Below, piece after piece: positions 9,507-17,460 of a stretch of DNA of 47,114 bases (its first letter is position 1; the number at the start of each line of letters is the position of its first letter). Both the position numbers and the translations under genes were made by a program. Source of the DNA: SIG607 sp045614505 (GTDB lineage Bacteria > Bacillota > Clostridia > Oscillospirales > Acutalibacteraceae); the NCBI GenBank assembly GCA_045614505.1, contig JAZLDA010000054.1, positions 1 to 47,114 on the forward strand, written 5' to 3'. The notes below the pieces were generated by a model that worked only from the letters and a program-made list of their open reading frames with translations, made no database searches and was not told where the DNA came from.

Positions 9507-10826
9507 ATGAATACTAAAACTCCTCAAAAGTATTTTTATCTTGTGCTGGTGGTATTGAGCCTTATCGGGCAGGTTGCCTGGGTTGTGGAGAATATGTACT
9601 TTAACGTGTTTATCTACAAAATGTTTAATGCTTCGGCGCAGTCAATTTCTTTAATGGTAACCGCTTCTGCTGTGGCGGCAACACTCACTACAATAATTAT
9701 AGGTGCACTGTCGGATAAAATCGGAAAGAGAAAACTGTTTATAACAAGTGGGTATATTCTTTGGGGTGTATCCATAATTTCCTTTGCATTTATACGAATT
9801 GATGTTATAAATGCGCTTTTTCCCTCGGTGGTTTCAGCTGCAAGTGTGGGTGTGAGTCTCACAATTATTATGGACTGCGTTATGACCTTTTTCGGCTCAA
9901 GTGCTAATGATGCCTGCTTTAATGCTTGGCTTACCGAATCTGTTCCCGATTCAAAAAGAGGAGCGGCAGAGGGGATTAACGCTATGATGCCTCTGCTTGC
10001 AATAATAGTCGTCTTTGGCGGTTTTATGGGCTTTGACCTTGACAAAAAAGAGAGCTGGACTTCTATTTTTCTTATTATCGGCATTACTGTGCTGGTTATC
10101 GGCGTACTCGGTATTTTCTTCATTAAAGAAAGCACAGTTAAGAGAGAGGATAATAAAAGCTTTTGGGGTAATATTTTTTACGGCTTCAGGCCGTCAGTTA
10201 TCAGTCACAGTAAAATGCTTTATATCACCTTGATTGCCTTTGCTGTCTTCGGTATCTCTATACAGGTTTTTATGCCCTATCTTATTCTTTATTACAATGT
10301 ATCTTTGGGTATGGAAAATTATGTACTGATTATGGCTCCTGCTATTATTATTGCATCAATAGTTACTGCTCTTTACGGCAGAGTCTTTGACAAAAAGGGC
10401 TTTAGGACAGCCATAATTCCCACCGTGGTTGCACTTATGTCAGGGTATATTATCCTTTATTTCTTCAAACAAACTTTGCCGGTGTTTATTGGTTCACTCT
10501 TTATGATGATTGGATATCTTTGCGGTTCTGCTGTTTTTGGAGCAAAGATAAGAAAAAGGATACCCGAAAATAAGGCAGGAATGTTCCAGGGACTTCGCAT
10601 TGTGGGACAGGTGCTCATTCCCGGGGTTATAGGTCCCGCTATCGGAGCGGCAGTTCTTAAAAATGCAAGAACGGTACAGGGCGACGACGGCACCGTTTCC
10701 TTTGTGCCCGATGAACGAATATTTCTTGCCGCCCTTATAGTGGCAGCAGTGCTGACCGTTATCTTATTCATTCAGTTTTATGCTTTAAAGAAGGAGAAAA
10801 GGAATGAACAACCTCTATACAGCTAA
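9507..10826 (+). CDS. MFS transporter, probably for a glycoside or oligosaccharide
   Basis: A 439-residue major facilitator with about 12 hydrophobic segments. ATG 9507 is preferred over the in-frame GTG at 9498, because the GTG falls inside the AAAGGTG ribosome binding site (9493-9499). The loop after helix 2 carries GALSDKIGKRK, the MFS signature G-x-L-S-D-x-x-G-x-R/K-K/R; the central loop around residues 205-230 is charged. The gene ends 23 bases inside the start of a GH2 glycosidase, so the two are translationally coupled, and the permease probably imports that enzyme's substrate. The substrate itself cannot be read from the sequence. The family resembles GPH/SLC45-like sugar permeases; a general drug-efflux MFS is less likely given the partner gene. 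Confidence 0.8.
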   Translation: MNTKTPQKYFYLVLVVLSLIGQVAWVVENMYFNVFIYKMFNASAQSISLMVTASAVAATLTTIIIGALSDKIGKRKLFITSGYILWGVSIISFAFIRIDVINALFPSVVSAASVGVSLTIIMDCVMTFFGSSANDACFNAWLTESVPDSKRGAAEGINAMMPLLAIIVVFGGFMGFDLDKKESWTSIFLIIGITVLVIGVLGIFFIKESTVKREDNKSFWGNIFYGFRPSVISHSKMLYITLIAFAVFGISIQVFMPYLILYYNVSLGMENYVLIMAPAIIIASIVTALYGRVFDKKGFRTAIIPTVVALMSGYIILYFFKQTLPVFIGSLFMMIGYLCGSAVFGAKIRKRIPENKAGMFQGLRIVGQVLIPGVIGPAIGAAVLKNARTVQGDDGTVSFVPDERIFLAALIVAAVLTVILFIQFYALKKEKRNEQPLYS

Positions 10827-12432
10827 GGGTGAAAATTTAAAAGGGGAGTATAAAAGCGTTTATCCCCGTCCTCAGATGAAAAGGGACTCCTTTTTCTCCC
10901 TTGACGGTACTTGGGAGTTTTATGCAGAAAATGAGAAATACGAAATTCTTGTACCATTTTGTCCCGAAAGTCTTTTATCGGGTGTTGACAAGGTCTTTGA
11001 CGAGAATGTGCTTTGCTATAAAAGAAAATTCACTCTGCCCGACGGTTTTATAAAAGAAAAAGTTCTGCTTCATTTCGGTGCGGTTGACCAGAAATGCACA
11101 GTTCTTATAAACTCACACGAAGTAGGAGAGCATACAGGCGGCTATGACGCTTTTTATTTTGATATAACCGATTATCTTGAAGAAAACAATGAAATAACAA
11201 TATTTGTTACCGATACACTTAGTGATAAAATTCTTCCCTACGGCAAGCAGAAGAAAAAAAGAGGCGGAATGTGGTATACCCCTGTTTCGGGTATCTGGCA
11301 AAGCGTGTGGCTTGAGAGCGTGCCCGAAAACTATATTAAATCGGTAAAAATTGATGTTACGCTTAATACGGCCCACATCACCTTTGACGGTATTACCGAC
11401 GGCACTGTAACGGTAGAAAACAAAACCTTTCCCATAAATTGCTCACATGCTCAGGTGGTTATCGAGAATCCTGTGAATTGGACGCCCGAGAACCCTTATT
11501 TATATGAGTTTACGGTAGTTTCGGGTGAGGATAAAATAGAGTCGTATTTTGCACTGAGAACTCTCGCCATTAAGGGTAATAAACTGCTTTTAAACGGGAA
11601 ACCTTACTTCTTTAACGGTCTTCTTGACCAAGGATATTTTTCTGACGGAATTTATACTCCTGCCCATGTCAGTGAATATAAAGAGGATATATTAAAAATG
11701 AAGTCGTTAGGTTTTAATATGCTCCGTAAACATATTAAAGTTGAACCCGAAGCCTTTTATTATTACTGTGATAAATACGGCATGGCTGTTTTTCAGGATA
11801 TGGTTAATAACGGTAAATATTCCTTTATAAGAGATACAGTACTTCCTACTGTGGGACTGGTGAAGAAAAACGATAAATTTCTGCACAGGAATAAAGAAAG
11901 CAGAAAAGCCTTTATAGACGGTATGGAGAAAACCGTAAAACAGCTTTATAATCATCCCTGTATTGTGGAGTGGACTATCTTCAACGAGGGCTGGGGTCAG
12001 TTTTGTGCAGATGAGATGTATTTAAAATTAAAGGAATTGGATTCCTCAAGATTTATTGATTCCGCCTCCGGCTGGTTTAAGTCAAAGAATAATGACTTCG
12101 ATTCCCTCCATATTTACTTTAAGAAGCTTAAAGTAAAAGCAGGGGATAAACCTATATTTTTATCGGAGTTCGGCGGATTCTCCTATAAAATCCCGGAACA
12201 TTCATTTAATACACAAAAGACTTACGGCTACGGTAAATTTGAATCAAGGGAAGAATTCGTAGAGGCGCTTAAAGTTCTTTATAAAGAAGTCAATTCGCTT
12301 AAAGAGAAGGGCTTGTGTGCCGCTGTTTATACTCAAGTCAGCGATGTTGAGGATGAAACTAACGGACTTTTAACCTATGACAGAAAGGTAATGAAAATAC
12401 TTCCTGAGGAACTTGAGGATATATTTGAATAA
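10804..12432 (+). CDS. Glycoside hydrolase family 2 (beta-galactosidase/beta-glucuronidase type)
   Basis: A 542-residue cytosolic glycosidase with retaining GH2 chemistry. There is no signal peptide. Domain order is a jelly-roll sugar-binding domain (about 1-165, with LDGTWEF and W-Y-x-P-V-S-G-I-W-Q-S-V-W-L-E), an immunoglobulin-like domain (about 170-255) and a TIM barrel (about 258-542). The acid/base Glu is E395 in FNEGWG and the nucleophile is E455 in LSEFGG. It is much shorter than E. coli LacZ because the C-terminal domains are absent, as in many 540-600 residue GH2 proteins of Clostridia. The start overlaps the upstream permease by 23 bases and has GGAG in the permease's last codons. 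Galactoside versus glucuronide specificity cannot be decided here. Confidence 0.9.
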   Translation: MNNLYTAKGENLKGEYKSVYPRPQMKRDSFFSLDGTWEFYAENEKYEILVPFCPESLLSGVDKVFDENVLCYKRKFTLPDGFIKEKVLLHFGAVDQKCTVLINSHEVGEHTGGYDAFYFDITDYLEENNEITIFVTDTLSDKILPYGKQKKKRGGMWYTPVSGIWQSVWLESVPENYIKSVKIDVTLNTAHITFDGITDGTVTVENKTFPINCSHAQVVIENPVNWTPENPYLYEFTVVSGEDKIESYFALRTLAIKGNKLLLNGKPYFFNGLLDQGYFSDGIYTPAHVSEYKEDILKMKSLGFNMLRKHIKVEPEAFYYYCDKYGMAVFQDMVNNGKYSFIRDTVLPTVGLVKKNDKFLHRNKESRKAFIDGMEKTVKQLYNHPCIVEWTIFNEGWGQFCADEMYLKLKELDSSRFIDSASGWFKSKNNDFDSLHIYFKKLKVKAGDKPIFLSEFGGFSYKIPEHSFNTQKTYGYGKFESREEFVEALKVLYKEVNSLKEKGLCAAVYTQVSDVEDETNGLLTYDRKVMKILPEELEDIFE

Positions 12433-12436
12433 TAAA

Positions 12437-12468
12437 AATAAGACGGAATTTTCCGTCTTATTTTTTAT
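12437..12468. terminator. Bidirectional terminator between GH2 and araC-like gene
   Basis: A 12-base perfect stem, AATAAGACGGAA 12437-12448 / TTCCGTCTTATT 12451-12462, is flanked by A-rich sequence on the left and T6 on the right, so it can stop transcription from both convergent genes. The stop codon of the minus-strand regulator (12458-12460) lies inside the stem. Confidence 0.88.
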
Positions 12469-13243
12469 TATATTCACTTGGTGAAACACCTGTTGCTTTT
12501 TTAAATGCGTGGGAAAAGGCATAAATATCTTCAAAGCCTAAAATATCCGATATTTCCGAAATACTGTAAGCGCCAGACTGGAGTAGAGAACAAGCCATTT
12601 TAATTCGCAGGTTGTTTTTATATGTAATTGGTGAAACCCCATAGGTTTCTTTAAATAGACGCCGAAATTGTGACTCACTTAAATCACAAAGTCGGGCGAG
12701 CTCTTTTGTGTAAACCTTTTCGCAGTAGCCCTCACGAAGGCGATAGACTGCAGGAGCCAATCTTTTTTGAGCTTTTTGTAACTGCTCTTCTGGGTCGCTG
12801 TCGTTAATAAAAGAAAGTAGAGACAAAAGACTGCAGGTGCGTTCTATCTTTGAAGAAAGACTGTTTATTGCAAAGGATTTTATAATCAGTGAAAAATGCT
12901 CGGCTGTTTTCTCAGGGGTATCACTGCAGGCAAGTACAGGACATGAGGCAAAAACAAGCCTTTCGTTCTTGCTGCTTTTAATAATATCAAACTCTACCGA
13001 AAGGGCGGAAATTTCTCGGGATGCTTTGTAGGAATAACTGCAACCCTCTGGAAGATAAACAATATCCCTTTCTCTCGCAATCATTTCTCTGTCATCTATA
13101 AAAAACCTGATACCGCCTCTTACCACATAAAGCAATGCAGAGCTGTGACGAAGTGCAACGCTTGAGGGTGTTTTCATAGGCACCGGAAATGCGCTATGAA
13201 TTATTATATTTGTTCTTTCGGGAGAAAAGTATGTAAGCTTCAT
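12458..13243 (-). CDS. AraC-family transcriptional regulator
   Basis: A 261-residue one-component regulator. Residues about 15-95 look like a cupin-type sensing domain (LLYVVRGGIRFFIDDRE...IVYLPEGC), suited to binding a small sugar-like ligand. The C-terminal hundred residues are a double helix-turn-helix with the family signature: LARLCDLSESQFRRLFKE, then ISEISDILGFEDIYAFSHAF and GVSPSEYNK. The ATG has GAGGTGAC upstream on the minus strand. It is divergent from nagA with a 118-base shared control region holding a perfect inverted repeat, so amino-sugar genes are its likely target. The convergent GH2 operon is a second possible target. Confidence 0.9.
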   Translation of the reverse strand: MKLTYFSPERTNIIIHSAFPVPMKTPSSVALRHSSALLYVVRGGIRFFIDDREMIARERDIVYLPEGCSYSYKASREISALSVEFDIIKSSKNERLVFASCPVLACSDTPEKTAEHFSLIIKSFAINSLSSKIERTCSLLSLLSFINDSDPEEQLQKAQKRLAPAVYRLREGYCEKVYTKELARLCDLSESQFRRLFKETYGVSPITYKNNLRIKMACSLLQSGAYSISEISDILGFEDIYAFSHAFKKATGVSPSEYNKK

Positions 13244-13260
13244 AGTGTCACCTCAAAATT

Positions 13261-13289
13261 ATTCTATCATAAATGAGCGAATTTTACAA
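13261..13289 (-). promoter_or_regulatory. Promoter of the AraC-family regulator
   Basis: Read on the minus strand: TTGTAA (13289-13284), 17 bases, TAGAAT (13266-13261). The -35 box lies within the left arm of the inverted repeat at 13282-13291, suggesting autoregulation. Confidence 0.6.
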
Positions 13290-13328
13290 ATAAAACTTGT
13301 ATTTTGCATTTTAAATAAATTTGTAAAA
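13282..13328. promoter_or_regulatory. Inverted repeat, candidate operator of the divergent araC/nagA region
   Basis: TTTTACAAAT (13282-13291) and ATTTGTAAAA (13319-13328) are a perfect 10-base inverted repeat 27 bases apart. The left arm covers the regulator's -35 box; the right arm ends four bases before the TATAAT at 13332-13337, which is the only good -10 for nagA and lacks a well-spaced -35. This layout fits a regulator-dependent promoter. Binding by the adjacent AraC protein is inferred. Confidence 0.55.
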
Positions 13329-13361
13329 ATATATAATGAACTCAAAGAAAGGGGAGTTACA

Positions 13362-14498
13362 ATGAAAACGCTTCTAAAAAACGGAAATGTTTATCTCGGC
13401 GGCAAATTTGTAAAAACTGACTTGATTTTTGACAAAACAGTGATTTCTCTGGGAGAAACAAACTGTGAAGCAGATAACGTTCTTGACTGCAGTGAAATGT
13501 ACATAACTCCCGGCTTTATAGATATTCACATTCACGGAAGAGACGGTAAAGATGTAACCGAAAACTGTGAAGAAGTTGCACTTCTTTTGCCGCATTACGG
13601 AATTACTTCTTTTTTGCCTACCACCCTTACAAAGTCTTACGACGATACTTTAAAAGATTTAGCGTATCTTTCTTGGTTTATTGATAATCAAAAGTGCGGC
13701 GCGCAGGCGCTGGGTATATATAGTGAGGGGATTTTCTTTTCCAAAGAAAAGTGCGGAGCGCAAAACCCCGAAAATATAAAGGAAAAAATAGATTTTGCTT
13801 TTGTGGATGAAATGATAAAGGCGTCAAAAGACAAAATAAAGGTGCTTGCCTTTGCTCCCGAAAACGAGGGAGCTGCTGCACTTGCGAGTATGCTAAAGGA
13901 AAAAGGAATCCGCGCCTCAATGGGTCACACCAATGCCACAGAAAAAGATGTAAAGCCTTGTGTTGATGCAGGTCTTTCGGGTGTTACTCATCTGTATAAC
14001 GGTATGAGATGGATGAATCACCTTGAGCTTGGCGCAAGCGGAGTGGGTGTTTTTGAAGATAGTCTTTATGCTGAATTGATTACCGACGGCTACCATGTAA
14101 ATAAAGAGTTTATAAATATTCTCTTTAAATTCAAGCCTCATAATAAAATCATTTTTATAAGTGACAATGTGCCCCTTTCAGGTCTTCCTGAGGGCAAGGG
14201 CAATATGTCGGGAGTACCTATAAGAATTTTAAAGGACAGACTTGAGGTTGACTCCGATAATGGTGTATACAGCCTTGCGGGAAGCTGTTTAAGGCTTTGT
14301 GACAGCATTAAGAACGTTAATGAATTTACGGGAATTCCCATAGAAGAACTTATAAAATGCGTGACCGAGAACCCTGCAAAATATATCGGGGTAGATAGTT
14401 TCAAAGGAAGTATTGAGGTCGGATTTGATTCCGATATCAATATTTTTGATAAAGATTTTAATCTTATAAAAACTTATGTTAAAGGAGAATTGGTATGA
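13362..14498 (+). CDS. nagA: N-acetylglucosamine-6-phosphate deacetylase
   Basis: A 378-residue cytosolic amidohydrolase that removes acetate from GlcNAc-6-phosphate; E. coli NagA has 382. ATG 13362 is chosen because GGGGAG (13351-13356) lies five bases upstream; the reading frame is open further upstream but has no ribosome site. Seen motifs: PGFIDIHIHG near the N-terminus (beta-barrel entry), EGIFFSKEKCGAQNPE carrying the metal-binding Glu, GHTNA and THLYNGM carrying the two metal His, and ISDNVPLSGLPEG carrying the catalytic Asp. All key residues are therefore present. Its stop overlaps the next gene's start (ATGA), coupling it to a NagB-like isomerase. Regulation is probably through the divergent AraC protein and the inverted repeat upstream. 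Confidence 0.92.
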   Translation: MKTLLKNGNVYLGGKFVKTDLIFDKTVISLGETNCEADNVLDCSEMYITPGFIDIHIHGRDGKDVTENCEEVALLLPHYGITSFLPTTLTKSYDDTLKDLAYLSWFIDNQKCGAQALGIYSEGIFFSKEKCGAQNPENIKEKIDFAFVDEMIKASKDKIKVLAFAPENEGAAALASMLKEKGIRASMGHTNATEKDVKPCVDAGLSGVTHLYNGMRWMNHLELGASGVGVFEDSLYAELITDGYHVNKEFINILFKFKPHNKIIFISDNVPLSGLPEGKGNMSGVPIRILKDRLEVDSDNGVYSLAGSCLRLCDSIKNVNEFTGIPIEELIKCVTENPAKYIGVDSFKGSIEVGFDSDINIFDKDFNLIKTYVKGELV

Positions 14499-15349
14499 TA
14501 CCCGAGTACAATCTTATCCCCCCAAGCGAATTAGGTAAAGGCAGTAACATCAAGCTTGATGTTTGCGAATGTGAGCAGGACCTTTACTGGAAGATGGCTA
14601 TTGAGGTTTTCGAGACCATTAAAGAAAACAACGACAAGGGCGAGGACACCGTTATGATAGTTCCTTACGGTCCTTTAGGCCCCTACAGCCGTCTCGTTTG
14701 GCTTGTTAACAAGTATAGATTAAGCCTTAAGCGTTGCCATTTCATTAATATGGATGAATACCTTACCGACGATCTTAAGTATCTTGACAAGAGCGATCCG
14801 CTTTCATTCCGCGGCGGTATGGACAGAATTTTCTATAACCTTATTGACGAGGAACTTAACATCCCCGAAGCACAGAGAATTTTCCCCGACCCTGAGAAGC
14901 CTGAATATATTGAAGAATATATTAGAAAAATGGGTAAATTAGATATGGCTTGGGGCGGAGTAGGCATTACTGCTCACTTTGCATTCAACGAGCCACCCGA
15001 GCCCGGTGAGACAATGAGCAACGAGGAATTTGCAAATCTGCCTACAAGAGTTCTGCAGATTGCAAGAGAAACCCTTACAATCAACGCCTTTATGAACTGC
15101 GCCGCTGACCTTGACGGTATTCCGAAAAACTGTATTACCGTTGGTATGAGAGAGGCATTTATGGCTAAAAAAGTCAGAATGTGTATGCCCAGAGATTGGA
15201 ACGCCGCAGCACTGAGAAAGATTCTTCACGGTCCAGTTACCTGCAAGATTCCTTGCTCACTTTTCCAGAATCATCCTGATGCTAAAATTTATGCCGCAAG
15301 CGTAGCTCTTGCTTCTCCCGTTCCGGAAATCAGAATTTATAATAAATAA
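14495..15349 (+). CDS. Divergent NagB-like sugar-phosphate isomerase/deaminase
   Basis: A 284-residue protein of the glucosamine-6-phosphate isomerase/6-phosphogluconolactonase family. NMDEY (Asp87, equivalent to E. coli NagB Asp72) and GGVGITAHFAFNEP are recognisable: His161 and Glu166 match catalytic His143 and Glu148. However, the canonical G-N-D-G-H is I-T-A-H, so the ring-opening Asp141 is Thr159. The phosphate-binding SGGTP-like loop is replaced by YGPLGPY, and no lid Lys motif is seen. It overlaps nagA by four bases, so a role in GlcNAc-6-P breakdown is expected, but the changed site could mean another substrate or mechanism. I therefore avoid calling it nagB. A TTCG-loop terminator follows. 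Confidence 0.82.
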   Translation: MIPEYNLIPPSELGKGSNIKLDVCECEQDLYWKMAIEVFETIKENNDKGEDTVMIVPYGPLGPYSRLVWLVNKYRLSLKRCHFINMDEYLTDDLKYLDKSDPLSFRGGMDRIFYNLIDEELNIPEAQRIFPDPEKPEYIEEYIRKMGKLDMAWGGVGITAHFAFNEPPEPGETMSNEEFANLPTRVLQIARETLTINAFMNCAADLDGIPKNCITVGMREAFMAKKVRMCMPRDWNAAALRKILHGPVTCKIPCSLFQNHPDAKIYAASVALASPVPEIRIYNK

Positions 15350-15352
15350 ACT

Positions 15353-15379
15353 AAAAAACAGCCTTCGGGCTGTTTTTTT
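15353..15379 (+). terminator. Intrinsic terminator after the nagA operon
   Basis: Stem AAAAAACAGCC 15353-15363, TTCG tetraloop, GGCTGTTTTTT 15368-15378 with a T-run included. A strong classical terminator. Confidence 0.93.
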
Positions 15380-15416
15380 GTTTACTGACCATTATTTAAA
15401 TAATATCAAAAAACTG

Positions 15417-15445
15417 TTGAAATCAAAAAAACTGTGTAATATAAT
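15417..15445 (+). promoter_or_regulatory. Promoter of meso-DAP dehydrogenase
   Basis: TTGAAA (15417-15422), 17 bases, TATAAT (15440-15445). The AAGGAG site for ddh is at 15464-15469. Confidence 0.82.
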
Positions 15446-15477
15446 AATATGGTACTTAAAAACAAGGAGTAATTTTT

Positions 15478-16461
15478 ATGATTCGTATTGGTATTTACGG
15501 TTACGGTAACTTAGGACGCGGTGTAGAGGCAGCCATACTTAAAAACGACGACCTTTCTTTGGTTGCTGTTTTTACTCGCCGTGACCCGAAAACTTTTGAA
15601 ATACAAACCGAAAACGTTCCCGTTGTTCACTGCAGTGAGGTTGAAAACTGGGCAGACAAAATTGATGTTATGATTCTTTGCGGCGGCAGTGCTACCGATT
15701 TGCCCGAGCAGACCCCTGCGCTTGCTAAAATGTTCAATGTTGTTGATAGCTTTGACACACACGCTAAAATTCCCGAGCATTTTTATAATGTAGACAAGGC
15801 AGCAAAGAGTGTCGGCAAAACTGCTCTTATTTCAGCAGGCTGGGATCCGGGTATGTTCTCTTTAAACAGACTATACGCTTCTGCCGTTCTTCCCAACGGT
15901 AAGGATTATACCTTCTGGGGCAAGGGCGTAAGTCAGGGACATTCTGACGCTATCAGAAGAATTGAAGGCGTAAAGAACGCAAGACAGTACACAATTCCAA
16001 AGGAAGAAGCACTCTCTTTGGTGAGAAGTGGCGAAAATCCCGACCTTTCTACCAGAGAAAAGCACCTGCGTGAATGCTTTGTTGTGGCAGAAGAGGGTGC
16101 AGACCTTAAGAAAATAGAAAAAGAAATTAAAACAATGCCTAATTACTTTGCGGATTATGATACTATTGTGCATTTTATCAGCGAAGAAGAATTAATGAGA
16201 GACCACAGCAATCTTCCTCACGGCGGTTTTGTTATCAGAAGCGGTAAAACGGGCTTTAATGATGAGCACAGCCACATTATTGAATACAGCTTAAAGCTCG
16301 ATTCTAACCCCGAATTTACAGCCAGCGTAATTGCGGCTTATGCAAGAGCAGTTTACAGACTGTCTACTGAGGGAAATAGCGGTTGCAAGACTGTATTTGA
16401 TATCGCTCCTGCGTATCTTTCTGCTATGAGCGGTGAAGAACTGAGAAAAAAATTGCTGTAA
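15478..16461 (+). CDS. ddh: meso-Diaminopimelate D-dehydrogenase
   Basis: A 327-residue NADPH-dependent enzyme that converts tetrahydrodipicolinate and ammonia to meso-2,6-diaminopimelate in one step, supplying lysine and peptidoglycan precursors. The N-terminus is a Rossmann fold with IYGYGNLGRGVE (residues 5-16). Family-typical segments include FTRRDP, CGGSATDLPEQ, VDSFDTHAKIPEH, SAGWDPGMFSLNR and WGKGVSQGHSDAIRR, which carry substrate-contacting residues. Length matches the family (about 320-330). AAGGAG lies eight bases before the ATG. It has its own promoter and is followed by a terminator, so it forms a single-gene unit. It implies DAP-type peptidoglycan. Confidence 0.96.
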   Translation: MIRIGIYGYGNLGRGVEAAILKNDDLSLVAVFTRRDPKTFEIQTENVPVVHCSEVENWADKIDVMILCGGSATDLPEQTPALAKMFNVVDSFDTHAKIPEHFYNVDKAAKSVGKTALISAGWDPGMFSLNRLYASAVLPNGKDYTFWGKGVSQGHSDAIRRIEGVKNARQYTIPKEEALSLVRSGENPDLSTREKHLRECFVVAEEGADLKKIEKEIKTMPNYFADYDTIVHFISEEELMRDHSNLPHGGFVIRSGKTGFNDEHSHIIEYSLKLDSNPEFTASVIAAYARAVYRLSTEGNSGCKTVFDIAPAYLSAMSGEELRKKLL

Positions 16462-16495
16462 TTTTGCTTTTACAATGGAGATTTTATGAAGAGAA

Positions 16496-16533
16496 AAGCA
16501 AGGAAATTTAAGAGAGTTTCCTTGCTTATTTTT
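16496..16533 (+). terminator. Intrinsic terminator after ddh
   Basis: Stem AAGCAAGGAAA 16496-16506 / TTTCCTTGCTT 16517-16527 followed by a T-rich run. The -35 box of the SDR promoter is inside its descending arm. Confidence 0.88.
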
Positions 16534-16550
16534 TATTTATAGAATATAAT
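16522..16550 (+). promoter_or_regulatory. Promoter of the SDR-HAD pair
   Basis: TTGCTT (16522-16527), 17 bases, TATAAT (16545-16550). The -35 box coincides with the 3' arm of the ddh terminator. Confidence 0.62.
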
Positions 16551-16569
16551 TAAAAATGAGGTGATTGTT

Positions 16570-17460
16570 TTGGAAAAGTGGTTAAAAAAGAATACTCAAA
16601 GTCTCCATAACAAAATAATTGCCATAACAGGGGCTACGGGGGGAATAGGTGAGCCTCTTTGCAGGTATTTGCTCCGCCTTAACGCCACCCTTATCTTAAT
16701 GGACAGAAATAAAGAAAAGTCTCTCGCACTAAAAGAGTTATTATTAAAGGAATTCAAAAATGCAAAGATTTCTCACATAACGGTAGATTTATCAAGTATG
16801 AAAAGTGTTAAAGAAGCTACCGAAGAACTGTCAAAGAAGGATATTGATATTTTCATACACAATGCGGGAGCCTACAGCATACCACGGTTAATAAGTGACT
16901 CGGGGTACGACAATGTATTCACCATTAATTTTATTGCTCCCTATTATATTATTCGTAGTATACTGCCTAAAATAAAAGAAAAAAACGGTAGGGTAGTGGT
17001 AATGGGAAGCATTGCCCACCGATACAGTAAAATTGATTTGAATGACATTGATTTTTCAAAAAGAAAGGCATCAAGCCTTGTTTACGGGAATTCTAAAAGA
17101 TATCTTATGTTCTCTCTTTATGAACTGTTTAAGGACAAGCAGGAGCTTCTCAGCATTGTTCACCCCGGTATTACATTTACAGGAATAACCAATCATTATC
17201 CAAAGGTTGTTTTTTCACTTATTAAGCATCCTATGAAGGTGATTTTTATGAAACCCTGTAAAGCTTGTCTTTCGACGGTGCAGGGAATATTTATGAGTAC
17301 ACCTTATGAAAGCTGGATAGGACCCGGATTTTTTGATATTTGGGGAATGCCAAAGCTTAAAAGTGTGAAAATTTCAAAAGAGGAAATTAAGAACATAAGT
17401 AGAATAGCAGAGGGGATTTATTATGAACAGACTGAAAAACACAAAACTCTTTCTCTTTGA
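16570..17460 (+). CDS. Short-chain dehydrogenase/reductase
   Basis: A 296-residue SDR oxidoreductase, cytosolic. TTG 16570 is the preferred start because GAGGTG (16558-16563) sits six bases before it; the in-frame GTG at 16561 is inside that site. The nucleotide-binding turn TGATGGIG (residues 20-27), the structural NAGAY motif and the catalytic YGNSK (Tyr172, Lys176) are all present, with Ser in VVMGSIAHR as the third catalytic residue. Substrate unknown; the closest-looking relatives are the retinol-dehydrogenase/WW-domain-oxidoreductase-like SDRs. The last 38 bases overlap the start of a HAD-phosphatase reading frame, so the two genes are coupled. Confidence 0.88.
   Translation: MEKWLKKNTQSLHNKIIAITGATGGIGEPLCRYLLRLNATLILMDRNKEKSLALKELLLKEFKNAKISHITVDLSSMKSVKEATEELSKKDIDIFIHNAGAYSIPRLISDSGYDNVFTINFIAPYYIIRSILPKIKEKNGRVVVMGSIAHRYSKIDLNDIDFSKRKASSLVYGNSKRYLMFSLYELFKDKQELLSIVHPGITFTGITNHYPKVVFSLIKHPMKVIFMKPCKACLSTVQGIFMSTPYESWIGPGFFDIWGMPKLKSVKISKEEIKNISRIAEGIYYEQTEKHKTLSL

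Noticed and set aside
13245..13361. N-terminal extension of nagA from the upstream end of its open frame
   Set aside because: The extra 39 codons have no ribosome site and contain the promoter and inverted repeat; the start at 13362 has GGGGAG and gives the standard NagA length.
15350..15477. Lysine riboswitch in front of ddh
   Set aside because: The region between the terminator and the promoter is too short and the leader after the promoter is only about 26 bases; no conserved aptamer elements are visible.
16486..16542. An 18-codon reading frame after ddh (MKRKARKFKRVSLLIFYL) with GGAG upstream
   Set aside because: It is almost entirely made of the ddh terminator hairpin and T-run, which explains its Lys/Arg and hydrophobic composition; no attenuator-like alternative stem was found.
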